Source: Actinobaculum suis (GTDB lineage Bacteria > Actinomycetota > Actinomycetes > Actinomycetales > Actinomycetaceae). Taken from it: a DNA stretch of 64,000 nucleotides. This document shows, piece by piece, positions 54,345 through 62,939 of the stretch. The DNA lies in assembly GCF_900102025.1 (NCBI RefSeq), contig NZ_FNAU01000001.1:241467-305466 (forward strand), written 5' to 3'. Positions within the stretch are counted from its first letter, which is position 1. Each line of letters opens with the position of its first letter. Made by a program: the position numbers and the translations under genes. The notes below the pieces were generated by a model. It ran no database searches, was not told where the DNA came from, and saw nothing but the letters and a program-made list of their open reading frames with translations.

Positions 54345-54605
54345 TTCGCGCCGCGGTTTAGCGCTGCGGTTCCGTGCTGCGGTTCCGCGCTACGGTTCCG
54401 CGCTACGGTTCTGCGCTGCGGTTCCGCGCCGAGGTTCCGCGCCGCGGCTTTCTGCTATTCGCGCCACAATCTTTGGCGCCGCAATTTCTCGTGCGCCTCT
54501 CGTGCGCCTCTCGTGCGCCTCTCGTGCGTCCTACGTTTTAGACCCACCGCTTCCGATTTAGACCCGCCGCTTCCGATTTAACCCCGCCGCTTCGCGTTCC
54601 GCATT
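54345..54605. repeat. Tandem low-complexity repeats upstream of the ABC exporter genes
   Basis: Three families are seen in the 426-bp gap: a 15-bp unit GCGGTTCCGCGCTAC (about 54360-54450, six copies), a 12-bp unit CTCGTGCGCCTC (54488-54530, four copies), and a 19-bp unit GACCCRCCGCTTCCGATTT (54540-54585, two to three copies). The rest, 54605-54743, contains the presumed promoter of the OPT gene: TTTACG, 18 bp, TATCAA is a possible pair. Confidence 0.75.
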
Positions 54606-54743
54606 TCGGACCCTCCGCATTATCTTAGCGCCTGGGCAGAAAGTCCTTCTCTATGAGATCTCCTTGAGGTGTTGCAAAATGGCGCGTACCGTGCTTTACG
54701 CTATTTGTAATATTCGGCTATCAATATATAAGAAGGAGCACAC

Positions 54744-56744
54744 TTGCCCGTCACTAAGACAGACAGTGGGGCAATAACCCCCATTAATGCTGGTCACACA
54801 GCTCGCAATTCCACACCTCGCGAACTAACCTTCCGCGCGGTGGTAATTGGCGGCATCATCACCTTGGTTTTCACGGCAGCAAATGTTTACCTTGGCCTCA
54901 AGTCCGGCCTTACATTTGCTACTTCTATTCCTGCAGCCGTTATTTCCATGGTCATCCTGGCTCGTACCAAGCACACGATCCAGGAAAACAATATTGTGCA
55001 GACGATCGCTTCCGCGGCCGGCACCCTTTCCGCGATTATCTTCGTAATTCCCGGCCTTGTTATGATCGGCTGGTGGGCGGAATTCCCCTTCTGGACCACG
55101 GTTGCGGTATGTCTGGTAGGCGGCGTTTTGGGCGTCATGTACTCCATCCCGCTCCGGCGCGCTCTCGTCACGCATTCCGACCTGAAATATCCGGAAGGCG
55201 TGGCAGCTGCGGAAGTCCTCAAAGTTGGTGCTTCCGAAAAGGGGACGGCCGAAAATAAACGGGGCATGTGGGCGATTATTACCGGGGGTCTGGCTTCCGC
55301 CGCTTTCTCGATCCTCAGTTCCATGAAGTTGGCGGCCTCTAATATTTCCGGCGCCTTCAAAATTGGTGCCGGCGGAACTTCCCTCGGATTCGGTTTTTCC
55401 TTCGCGCTCATCGGGATTGGCCACCTGGTTGGCCTCGGCGTGGGCGTGGCCATGATAGTCGGCGTCGTTATTGGGGTAGGCGTGCTTCTCCCCACGTTCT
55501 CGCAAGGGCAGATCGATCCCGGTAACCTATCGGATTCGCTTTCCACCGTATTTTCTAATGACGTGCGTTTTGTGGGCGCCGGCGTGATCGCGGTGGCCGC
55601 GGTGTGGGCGCTGATTAAAGTTCTCCGGCCGATCTATCGCGGGATTCGCGATTCGGTTGCTTCTTCGCAAAAGCGCGCCCATGGCGAAAAAGTAGACCTG
55701 ACGGAGCAAGACATTCCGGCCCGAATTGTGGGCGGAGTAATTTTGGTGTGCATGGTCCCTATTGCTTTCCTGCTCTGGGATTTCATTCAAGATACGGTGC
55801 TGCGCGGCGCGGAACTAAAACTGATTGCGGTTTCGGTTATCGTCACCTTCCTCATCGGAATTTTGGTGGCGGCAGTGTGCGGGTACATGGCCGGCCTGAT
55901 CGGTTCTTCAAACTCACCGATTTCCGGGGTAGGAATCTTGGTGGTTCTGCTCGGGGCGCTGATCATGCGGTTTACGTACGGGCCGGCGGATGCGAAAGAA
56001 ATCTTCGCGCTCACCGCTTTCACCCTTTTTGTCACCTCAATTATTTTCGGTATCGCAACGATTTCGAACGATAATCTGCAAGATCTGAAAACCGGTCAAT
56101 TGGTCGGCGCAACTCCGTGGAAACAGCAGGTGGCGCTGGTAATCGGCGTCGTTTTTGGTTCCCTGATTATTCCGGTAGTACTGAATTTGATGGCGAACGC
56201 TTTTGGGTTCCAGGGAATGGAAGGCGCCGGCAAAAATGCGCTGGCCGCTCCGCAAGCTACCTTGATCTCTTCGCTTGCCGCCGGCGTTTTGGGCGGCACT
56301 ATGGATTGGAGCCTGCTCGGACTAGGCGCGATTATAGGCATCGTAATCATCATTATCGACGAAGTACTCAAAGCGAAAACGGAGAAGCTTTCTCTGCCCG
56401 CGCTCGCCGTGGGTATGGGAATCTACCTGCCGATGAGTACCACGGTTACGATCGCGGTTGGCGCGGTAATTGGGGCGCTGTATGACCGCTGGGTGCAGGC
56501 GAGCGGTGATGCGGACGGAGCGAAGAAACGCACCGGCACGCTTCTCGCTACCGGTTTCATCGTCGGGGAAAGCTTATGGGGCGTGATAAACGCGGCCATT
56601 ATCGGTTTCTCCGGTAACGATTCTCCCCTCGCCGTAGTGGGCGATTCCTTCGCTATCCCGGCGCTTTTCCTCGGCATCGTGCTTTTCTGCGGAGCGATTT
56701 TCTATCTCTACCGCACTACCGCGAAGAAGGCTTCCGCCACATAA
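54744..56744 (+). CDS. OPT-family oligopeptide transporter
   Basis: 666 residues with about 14 hydrophobic segments. The N-terminus RELTFRAVVIGGIITLVFTAANVYLGLKSGLTFATSIPAAV is the canonical OPT start. Later motifs are IPLRRALVTHSDLKYPEGVAAAEVLK and GSSNSPISGVGIL, and the end has YDRWVQASGDADGAKKRTGTLLATGFIVGESL. It probably imports oligopeptides with protons; bacterial members may also take metal chelates. The start is TTG 54744 behind AAGGAG. With the cytoplasmic peptidases in the window it fits peptide use. Confidence 0.9.
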   Translation: MPVTKTDSGAITPINAGHTARNSTPRELTFRAVVIGGIITLVFTAANVYLGLKSGLTFATSIPAAVISMVILARTKHTIQENNIVQTIASAAGTLSAIIFVIPGLVMIGWWAEFPFWTTVAVCLVGGVLGVMYSIPLRRALVTHSDLKYPEGVAAAEVLKVGASEKGTAENKRGMWAIITGGLASAAFSILSSMKLAASNISGAFKIGAGGTSLGFGFSFALIGIGHLVGLGVGVAMIVGVVIGVGVLLPTFSQGQIDPGNLSDSLSTVFSNDVRFVGAGVIAVAAVWALIKVLRPIYRGIRDSVASSQKRAHGEKVDLTEQDIPARIVGGVILVCMVPIAFLLWDFIQDTVLRGAELKLIAVSVIVTFLIGILVAAVCGYMAGLIGSSNSPISGVGILVVLLGALIMRFTYGPADAKEIFALTAFTLFVTSIIFGIATISNDNLQDLKTGQLVGATPWKQQVALVIGVVFGSLIIPVVLNLMANAFGFQGMEGAGKNALAAPQATLISSLAAGVLGGTMDWSLLGLGAIIGIVIIIIDEVLKAKTEKLSLPALAVGMGIYLPMSTTVTIAVGAVIGALYDRWVQASGDADGAKKRTGTLLATGFIVGESLWGVINAAIIGFSGNDSPLAVVGDSFAIPALFLGIVLFCGAIFYLYRTTAKKASAT

Positions 56745-56863
56745 CTAGAAATTACGACGCCGGTTTAAGGCGCCTTTCCTGACGCTCGCTTCGCCTGAAA
56801 CTCCAGAAGCAAGGCGGGTTCGGGCCCGGCAAAACCGTGCGCAAGCAGAAAACACAAGGACGC

Positions 56864-56913
56864 AAACCGCGGAATTGGTCAACCTTGGGTACCAATTCCG
56901 CGGTTTGTACCTT
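56864..56913 (+). terminator. Hairpin terminator formed from two AATTCCGCG motifs
   Basis: AAACCGCGGAATTGGT at 56864-56879 and ACCAATTCCGCGGTTT at 56891-56906 form a perfect 16-bp stem with an 11-nt loop, followed by gtacctttt. It lies 120 bp after the OPT gene in the 354-bp gap 56745-57098; the remainder of the gap is the citrate synthase leader. Confidence 0.7.
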
Positions 56914-57098
56914 TTCGGAGATTAGCGCTCCGCAAGCTGCGCAGGGCTCTTGGAATCAGTGGACAAAATCTTTACTACGCATTACTCTTTCTTGAGGATT
57001 GCTTTTATTGACCATTGTTTCATGGTGAACGAGGCAGGGACTAAATCCAGGTTGACTAAATCGAGTTTTCTGGGGCAGGGTCCTTCAAGGAGGAAGAC

Positions 57099-58493
57099 AT
57101 GAGCGAGTCCGGAAAAGGTAACGAGACCACGAAACAGCTCGCGCATTACGCCAAGCTTTCCGCGCGCGCGAGCAAAATATCGCCGCGTGAATACTTGAAA
57201 TACGACGTTAAGCGCGGCCTGCGCAACGCAAATGGCACCGGCGTCAACGTGGGTGTTACCCGTATTTCCAGCGTCACCGGATACCGCACCGAAGGCGAAA
57301 AAGTTATCCCCGAACCGGGCAAAATGTATTACCGCGGGATCGACGTCGAAGAACTCGTGGCCGGCCTGGATACGGATGTACATACCGGCTACGAGGAAGT
57401 TGTTTACCTACTGCTTTTTGATGAGCTCCCCACGTGGCCGGAACTGCGTGAGTTCGAGTCCTATCTCAATGATGAACGGCACTTACCCGAAAACTTCAAA
57501 GAGAATGTGATCCTCAATCAGCCCTCGAATAACATTATGAACTACTTGCAGCGCATGATTTTGGCGCTGTATTCCTACAGTGAAGATCCGGAAAACACCA
57601 GCCCGGAATCGCTCCTGAAAAAGGGCCTGCAAATCCTGGCAAAGATGCCCACCATGATCGCTTACGGGTACATGGCCCAACAACATTATTACAACAACCA
57701 GTCTTTGGTTTTGCACGCGCCGATCTACGCTAGTTCCGCGGAAAACATTTTGCACATGGTCCGCCAAGATACCCAGTACACGGCCGAGGAAGCCCGCCTT
57801 TTAGACCTCCTCCTCGTAGTCCATGCCGAACACGGGGGCGGGAACAATTCGGCCTTTACCACTAACGTTATTTCTTCGTCCGGAACCGATATCTTTTCCA
57901 CAATTTCGGCCGCCGTCGGCTCCCTGAAAGGTGTTAAACACGGGGGCGCGAACCTAAAAGCCACGAAAATGATCGACGATATTCTCGAACATGTTTCCGA
58001 TCCGCGTAGCGACGTCGAAATAGAAACCTATTTGCGCCGGGTTTTGGACGGAAAAGCCTTTGATCGCAGCGGAATTATTTACGGTATGGGCCATGCGGTA
58101 TACACTCTTTCTGATCCGCGCGCCCAGTTGCTAAAGCGCGGCCTGGAAAAGCTCGCGCAAAACAATCCGCGTTCTTTGGCACGCTTGCATGTGGCCCAGC
58201 GGGTGGAGGCCATCACCCGGCAGCTCATGAAGGAAAAGAAGGGCTCCGATTTCGAGATTTGCGCCAATATAGATCTCTACTCGGGAATTGTTTACCAAAT
58301 GCTGAACATCCCGCCTACGCTTTACACTCCGATCTTCGCTGCCGCGCGCATTGCCGGCTGGCTCGCACATATCCTGGAGCAAACCTCCGACGGAAAAATT
58401 ATGCGCCCGGCCTACATTGCTTTGCAGGAAGATGCACAGTACATTCCGATTTCCGAAAGAAAGAGGGGCGGTCACAATCATGACCTTCGATAA
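57099..58493 (+). CDS. gltA: Citrate synthase (type II-like, Firmicute-style length)
   Basis: 464 residues. It condenses oxaloacetate and acetyl-CoA. Catalytic regions: LVVHAEHGGGNNSAFTTNVISSS, GVKHGGANLKATKM and GMGHAVYTLSDPRAQLL (His), and the Asp region ANIDLYSGIVYQMLNIPPTLYTPIFAAARIAGW. The long N-terminus (about 60 residues before the domain) resembles the citrate/methylcitrate synthase group of anaerobes rather than the usual actinobacterial GltA. The ribosome site is AAGGAGG. It overlaps the aconitase gene by 14 bp, so the two are translationally coupled. Confidence 0.9.
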   Translation: MSESGKGNETTKQLAHYAKLSARASKISPREYLKYDVKRGLRNANGTGVNVGVTRISSVTGYRTEGEKVIPEPGKMYYRGIDVEELVAGLDTDVHTGYEEVVYLLLFDELPTWPELREFESYLNDERHLPENFKENVILNQPSNNIMNYLQRMILALYSYSEDPENTSPESLLKKGLQILAKMPTMIAYGYMAQQHYYNNQSLVLHAPIYASSAENILHMVRQDTQYTAEEARLLDLLLVVHAEHGGGNNSAFTTNVISSSGTDIFSTISAAVGSLKGVKHGGANLKATKMIDDILEHVSDPRSDVEIETYLRRVLDGKAFDRSGIIYGMGHAVYTLSDPRAQLLKRGLEKLAQNNPRSLARLHVAQRVEAITRQLMKEKKGSDFEICANIDLYSGIVYQMLNIPPTLYTPIFAAARIAGWLAHILEQTSDGKIMRPAYIALQEDAQYIPISERKRGGHNHDLR

Positions 58494-61215
58494 GGAGAAG
58501 TACGCGAGCACGCTCGAAGTTACTACCGGCCAGAGCACTTCCCTGGAACCGGCGGAAACTACCACCTACACGTACTATGATTTGCCGCGCCTGGCGGAAA
58601 ATACCGGCATTGAGCTGGCGCGCTTGCCTTATACTATCCGGATTTTGCTGGAGTCTGCGGTGCGTCAGTACGACGCCGACCGGGTCACTTCCTCCCACCT
58701 TCGCCACCTTTTGCGGTGGCAAGATACCCAGGTTAAAGAAGAATATCCTTTCCGTCCGCAGCGCGTGATTTTGCAGGATTTCACCGGGGTGCCGGCAATC
58801 GTGGATCTGGCTTCCATGCGCGATGCGATGGCCAAACTTGGCTTTTCACCCCGCGCCATCAATCCCGATATCCCGGTGGATTTGGTGATTGACCATTCGG
58901 TACAGGTGGATTTCTTTGGCTCGGAAGAGGCAATTGCGCAAAACCAAGCGAAAGAATTCGAACGCAATAAGGAGCGTTATGAGTTCATCAAGTGGGCGCA
59001 GAATGCCTTCGATAATTTCAAGGTGATCCCTAATAATACGGGGATTGTGCACCAGGTAAATATCGAGTACTTGGCTAAGGTAATCGATACTTATACTGAC
59101 GCGCAGGGCCGGCGCATTGCCGCCCCGGATTCCGTGTTCGGCACGGATTCTCATACGCCGATGGTAAATTCCCTGGGCGTGCTCGGCTGGGGTGTGGGCG
59201 GGATTGAAGCCGAAGCTGCGATGCTCGGCCAGTTCTCTTACAACCCGCTTCCGGAAGTGGTGGGAGTGGAGCTAACGGGCCAGCTCCGGCCTGAAGTTAA
59301 TGCGACGGACCTCGTGTTGGCTATTACTGAAAAGTTGCGTGCCTTTAACGTGGTCGGTAAATTTGTGGAGTTTTACGGGGAAGGTGCCCGCGCCCTCACT
59401 TTGCCGGACCGTGCCACGATTTCGAATATGGCTCCCGAATACGGGGCCACCGTGGGCTTCTTCCCGATTGACGCGGAAACTTTGGATTATTTGCGGGTTA
59501 CGAACCGGCCCGAAAGCCAGGTTGCGCTGGTGGAGGCGTATGCGAAACGCAATGGCTTGTGGGCGGATCCGGCGGCGCGTATCGACTATTCGGCACGTGT
59601 TTCCATCGATCTGGCAGAGATCCAGACCGCAATTTCGGGCCCCAAACGGCCCCAAGATCGCATTTATTTGCGGGACGTCGAATCAGAGTTTGCCAAAACT
59701 TTGACCCGGCCGGCCGGACCACAAGGTTTCGGACTGGACGAGGCAGAGGCGCGTAAAACTGCCCAGCTTGATTTCCAGGGAGAGCATTTCACTCTCGGCC
59801 ACGGTGCGATATTTATTGCCGCAATTACCTCGTGCACTAACACTTCTAACCCGTATGTGATGATGGCTGCAGGTCTCATCGCGCGCAATGCTTCCCAGCG
59901 CGGCCTGCAGGTCCCCGCCTATGTGAAAACTTCTTTGGCACCCGGTTCAAAAACCGTTACTGACTACTATATTAATTCCGGTTTGGCGCCGTATCTCAAT
60001 GCTTTGGGCTTCAACGTAGTGGGCTATGGGTGTACTACTTGTATTGGCAATTCGGGCCCCTTGCATCCGGAGCTGTCGAAGTTTATTGCTGAAAGCGGGA
60101 TTGTTTCAGCTTCCGTGCTTTCCGGGAACCGAAATTTCGAGGGTCGGATTAATCCGGATATCCAGGCAAATTATCTGGCTTCCCCGCCGCTGGTTATTGC
60201 TTTTGCCTTGGCGGGGCGGATCGATATTGATTTCTCTACGACGCCGCTCGGGTACGACGCCGCGGGTGCTCCGGTTTTCCTGCGGGATATTTGGCCCACG
60301 CAGGAAGAAATTGCTGACTATGTACACCGCTTTGTCACGCGGGATATCTATTCCGGTACGTACGCGGATCTATATTCGGGGAACGAACAATGGTTGGCAT
60401 TGCCGGCCGGCACGGGCGAGGTTTATGAGTGGAACGAGAATTCCACGTATATTCAAAATCCGCCCTATTTCGAAGATATGGAACCGGAAACCGGTGCTCT
60501 TCCCGATATTTCTGGTTTGCGGGTACTTGCCAAGTTTGGCGATTCGGTGACTACAGATCATATTTCCCCGGCCGGAGCGATCGTTCCCACTTCGCCAGCG
60601 GGCTTGTATTTGCAAGAGCGGGGCGTTGAACCGCGCGACTTTAATTCTTACGGGTCGCGGCGAGGTAACCACGAAGTGATGATGCGTGGCACTTTTGCGA
60701 ATATCCGGCTGACTAATCAGATCGCGGGCGGAAAAATTGGTGGATACACCACGTATTGGCCTACTGGCGAGGTGATGCCGATTTACGACGCCGCTATGGG
60801 TTACAAGAAGAGCGGTACGGGCCTGGTGATTCTCGCGGGGAAGGATTACGGTATGGGTTCTTCGCGCGATTGGGCTGCGAAGGGCGCTTCCCTATTGAAT
60901 GTGAAGGCCGTTATTGCTCGGTCCTATGAACGTATCCATCGGGCTAATCTGGTGATGATGGGGATTTTACCGCTGGAGTTCATGGGCGAAGAAGATGCCG
61001 ATTCACTCGGGCTAACCGGCACGGAAGTTTTCGATATTGCTTTGCCAGAAAAGCTTGGAATCCACGAAGTAGTTGAAGTTACGGCTCGGGATCCGGAGAC
61101 CGGAGCCGAAACCTCCTTTAGGGCCTTAGCCCGCCTGGATTCCACGGCCGATTTGGATTACTACCATAATGCTGGGATCCTGCCCTACGTAATCCGCAAT
61201 AAAGCCCTAGCGTAA
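58480..61215 (+). CDS. acnA: Aconitate hydratase A
   Basis: 911 residues. It isomerises citrate to isocitrate. 4Fe-4S cysteines: AITSCTNTSNPY and YGCTTCIGNSGPL. Other motifs: IPVDLVIDHSVQVDFFG, FGTDSHTPMVNSLGVLGWGVGG, GDSVTTDHISPAGAI, RRGNHEVMMRGTFANIR and AGKDYGMGSSRDWAAKG. ATG 58480 lies within the gltA 3' end and has gaggggcgg upstream; the longer frame that extends into gltA is rejected. The C-terminus is complete. Confidence 0.96.
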   Translation: MTFDKEKYASTLEVTTGQSTSLEPAETTTYTYYDLPRLAENTGIELARLPYTIRILLESAVRQYDADRVTSSHLRHLLRWQDTQVKEEYPFRPQRVILQDFTGVPAIVDLASMRDAMAKLGFSPRAINPDIPVDLVIDHSVQVDFFGSEEAIAQNQAKEFERNKERYEFIKWAQNAFDNFKVIPNNTGIVHQVNIEYLAKVIDTYTDAQGRRIAAPDSVFGTDSHTPMVNSLGVLGWGVGGIEAEAAMLGQFSYNPLPEVVGVELTGQLRPEVNATDLVLAITEKLRAFNVVGKFVEFYGEGARALTLPDRATISNMAPEYGATVGFFPIDAETLDYLRVTNRPESQVALVEAYAKRNGLWADPAARIDYSARVSIDLAEIQTAISGPKRPQDRIYLRDVESEFAKTLTRPAGPQGFGLDEAEARKTAQLDFQGEHFTLGHGAIFIAAITSCTNTSNPYVMMAAGLIARNASQRGLQVPAYVKTSLAPGSKTVTDYYINSGLAPYLNALGFNVVGYGCTTCIGNSGPLHPELSKFIAESGIVSASVLSGNRNFEGRINPDIQANYLASPPLVIAFALAGRIDIDFSTTPLGYDAAGAPVFLRDIWPTQEEIADYVHRFVTRDIYSGTYADLYSGNEQWLALPAGTGEVYEWNENSTYIQNPPYFEDMEPETGALPDISGLRVLAKFGDSVTTDHISPAGAIVPTSPAGLYLQERGVEPRDFNSYGSRRGNHEVMMRGTFANIRLTNQIAGGKIGGYTTYWPTGEVMPIYDAAMGYKKSGTGLVILAGKDYGMGSSRDWAAKGASLLNVKAVIARSYERIHRANLVMMGILPLEFMGEEDADSLGLTGTEVFDIALPEKLGIHEVVEVTARDPETGAETSFRALARLDSTADLDYYHNAGILPYVIRNKALA

Positions 61216-61229
61216 TTCAGGCTTTAGTT

Positions 61230-61283
61230 AACCCGGTGGGGGTTGGGGAGGCGCGGCAGCGCCTCCCCAACCCCCACCGGGTT
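61230..61283. terminator. Bidirectional terminator between acnA and icd
   Basis: A 25-bp perfect stem: AACCCGGTGGGGGTTGGGGA plus GGCGC at 61230-61254, loop ggca, and the complement at 61259-61283, followed by tatt. It ends the gltA-acnA transcript and could also receive the convergent gene. Confidence 0.85.
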
Positions 61284-61392
61284 TATTGGACCTTATGTAC
61301 TTCTAGCCTGCTCTTGTGTATGGCTGTGCAGCTTGCTGGCGGCCAGGTTTATCCTGCCGCCGCCGAGCTGATTTACCCTACACTCGCCTCAT

Positions 61393-62397
61393 TTAGCTCG
61401 CGGGTAGATTGCTGATTACTGCGGCAGCATATTCGGTGGTGCCGCAGTTACCGCCGAGGTCTGCCGTGTAGTTTTCCGGATTGCGCAGAGTCTCGTGGAT
61501 GGCGGCACGAATCCGGTCCGCGCAGGTTTTTTGCCCAATATGGTCAAGCATCATGCACGCGGAGAGAATTAGCGCCGTCGGGTTGGCTTTATTTTGCCCG
61601 GCAATGTCTGGCGCGGTGCCGTGTACGGCCTCGAAGATTGCCATCTCATCACCAATATTTGCGCCGGGCACCAGGCCGAGGCCGCCAATCAGCCCGGCCA
61701 TCAGGTCAGAAAGAATATCGCCGTAGAGGTTCTCGGTCACGATCACTTGGAATTTGTGGGGATTCATGACGAGTTGCATTGCCATGTTGTCCACTAGCAC
61801 TTCTTGCAGTTCAATTTCCGGGTAGTCCGTCGCGATTTTCCGCCCGCACTCCAAGAACATGCCGTCTGTCAGCTTCATAATATTGGCCTTGGTAACCACC
61901 GCTACCTTGTTCCGACCCGTATTACGAGCATATTCAAAGGCCTGCCGAATGATTCTTTCCGATGCCGCCCGCGTAATTATTTTGATCGAATGCGCTTCAT
62001 CTTCCGAAATCTGCTCTTCCACCCCGGCATATAGATCTTCCGTATTCTCGCGGAAAAGTACCAGATCCAAATCCGTGAACTTTGCCGGCACATCCCCCAA
62101 GTTCATGACCGGGCGAATATTTGCGTAAAGATCGTACCGTTTACGTAAGGCCACGTTTGCAGAACGAAAACCGGTGCCGATCGGCGTCGTCATTGGCCCC
62201 TTAATACCGACCTTTGTTTCCTCTAGGCTCGAAAACACGTTATCAGGGATGAGGGTACCCGTTTCCTCATATACTTCCGCTCCCGCCTTAACGGTTCGCC
62301 ATTGCATATCGGCACCCGCAGCTTCGACCACCTTCTGCATCGCCGCCGTAATTTCCGGACCGATTCCATCACCGGGAATAACGGTAATCGCTACCAT
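61393..62397 (-). CDS. icd: Isocitrate dehydrogenase, NAD-dependent type
   Basis: 334 residues, the short NAD-IDH/IPMDH superfamily type, not the 740-residue monomeric IDH common in actinobacteria. Motifs: [14 protein letters not shown], substrate loop TTPIGTGFRSANVALRKRYDLYANIRP, VLFRENTEDLYAGVEE, LVDNMAMQLV, and ENLYGDILSDLMAGLIGGLGLVPGANIGDE, with HGTAPDIAGQNKANP in the cofactor site (no Lys/Tyr pair typical of NADP). It oxidises isocitrate to 2-oxoglutarate. It faces the citrate synthase-aconitase pair across a terminator, so the three steps to 2-oxoglutarate are adjacent but not one operon. Confidence 0.88.
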   Translation of the reverse strand: MVAITVIPGDGIGPEITAAMQKVVEAAGADMQWRTVKAGAEVYEETGTLIPDNVFSSLEETKVGIKGPMTTPIGTGFRSANVALRKRYDLYANIRPVMNLGDVPAKFTDLDLVLFRENTEDLYAGVEEQISEDEAHSIKIITRAASERIIRQAFEYARNTGRNKVAVVTKANIMKLTDGMFLECGRKIATDYPEIELQEVLVDNMAMQLVMNPHKFQVIVTENLYGDILSDLMAGLIGGLGLVPGANIGDEMAIFEAVHGTAPDIAGQNKANPTALILSACMMLDHIGQKTCADRIRAAIHETLRNPENYTADLGGNCGTTEYAAAVISNLPAS

Positions 62398-62454
62398 GAG
62401 GCCTCCTAAGTCAGTTTTTTCTCCAGCTAACTTCAGTATTCTATCTAGCTTTGG

Positions 62455-62874
62455 TCACTCACGGTTTTTATTCTCATCTACCTTTACTTGTGTGAGCACG
62501 AACCGGGTTGCTTCTACCGCAGTGAGTGCATGTAGTTCATGGGGCCGCATGTATACGACGTCGCCCGGCACCAGGTTCTTTTCCTCGCCTTTCATGGTGA
62601 AAAGTATGTTGCCTGAGACTACTGTTACGACCGCCGCGCACGTGCTGGTGTGCTCGGACAGGGCCTGCCCCTCGTCCATCGTGAATTCGGTAATGCTCAG
62701 AAGCTGGTTCTCGACGAGTACGCGTGATGTGATGGCGTCTTTGACCAGCGGTAACTCTGTGCTCATCTCGGTATGGAAGCTTGATGTTTGCATGCACCCG
62801 GTATTGCTTTGCGCCTGGTCAGCTGATTTTTCGTTGCTTTTGCACTGGCAGTGCGTTGATTTGGCATTGTTCAT
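62455..62874 (-). CDS. Small cupin-domain protein with a Cys-containing N-terminus
   Basis: 139 residues. The core is a single cupin: LLSITEFTMDEGQALSEHTSTCAAVVTVVSGNILFTMKGEEKNLVPGDVVYMRPHELHALTAVEATRFVL, with a Glu-His pair and a later His in the positions of the cupin metal ligands. The first 30 residues contain Cys at 9, 11 and 27 (HCQC, C) and could bind a metal. The start has AAGGAGG. A DtxR-like box lies 40-58 bp upstream, so iron-dependent control is likely. No substrate can be named. Confidence 0.75.
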   Translation of the reverse strand: MNNAKSTHCQCKSNEKSADQAQSNTGCMQTSSFHTEMSTELPLVKDAITSRVLVENQLLSITEFTMDEGQALSEHTSTCAAVVTVVSGNILFTMKGEEKNLVPGDVVYMRPHELHALTAVEATRFVLTQVKVDENKNRE

Positions 62875-62913
62875 TTGCGCCTCCTTGGCTATTGACTCAT
62901 TAGTATTTACCGG

Positions 62914-62932
62914 TCAGGCTAGCCTCACCTAG
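62914..62932 (-). promoter_or_regulatory. DtxR/IdeR-like iron box in the cupin gene promoter
   Basis: TCAGGCTAGCCTCACCTAG matches the 19-bp DtxR consensus TTAGGTTAGCCTAACCTAA at 15 of 19 positions, including the central symmetric half-sites. A second overlapping GGCTAGCC follows at 62932-62939. A TACTAAT-like -10 (minus strand) lies between the box and the start codon at 62874. DtxR/IdeR represses in iron-replete cells in actinobacteria. Confidence 0.7.
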
Positions 62933-62939
62933 GCTAGCC

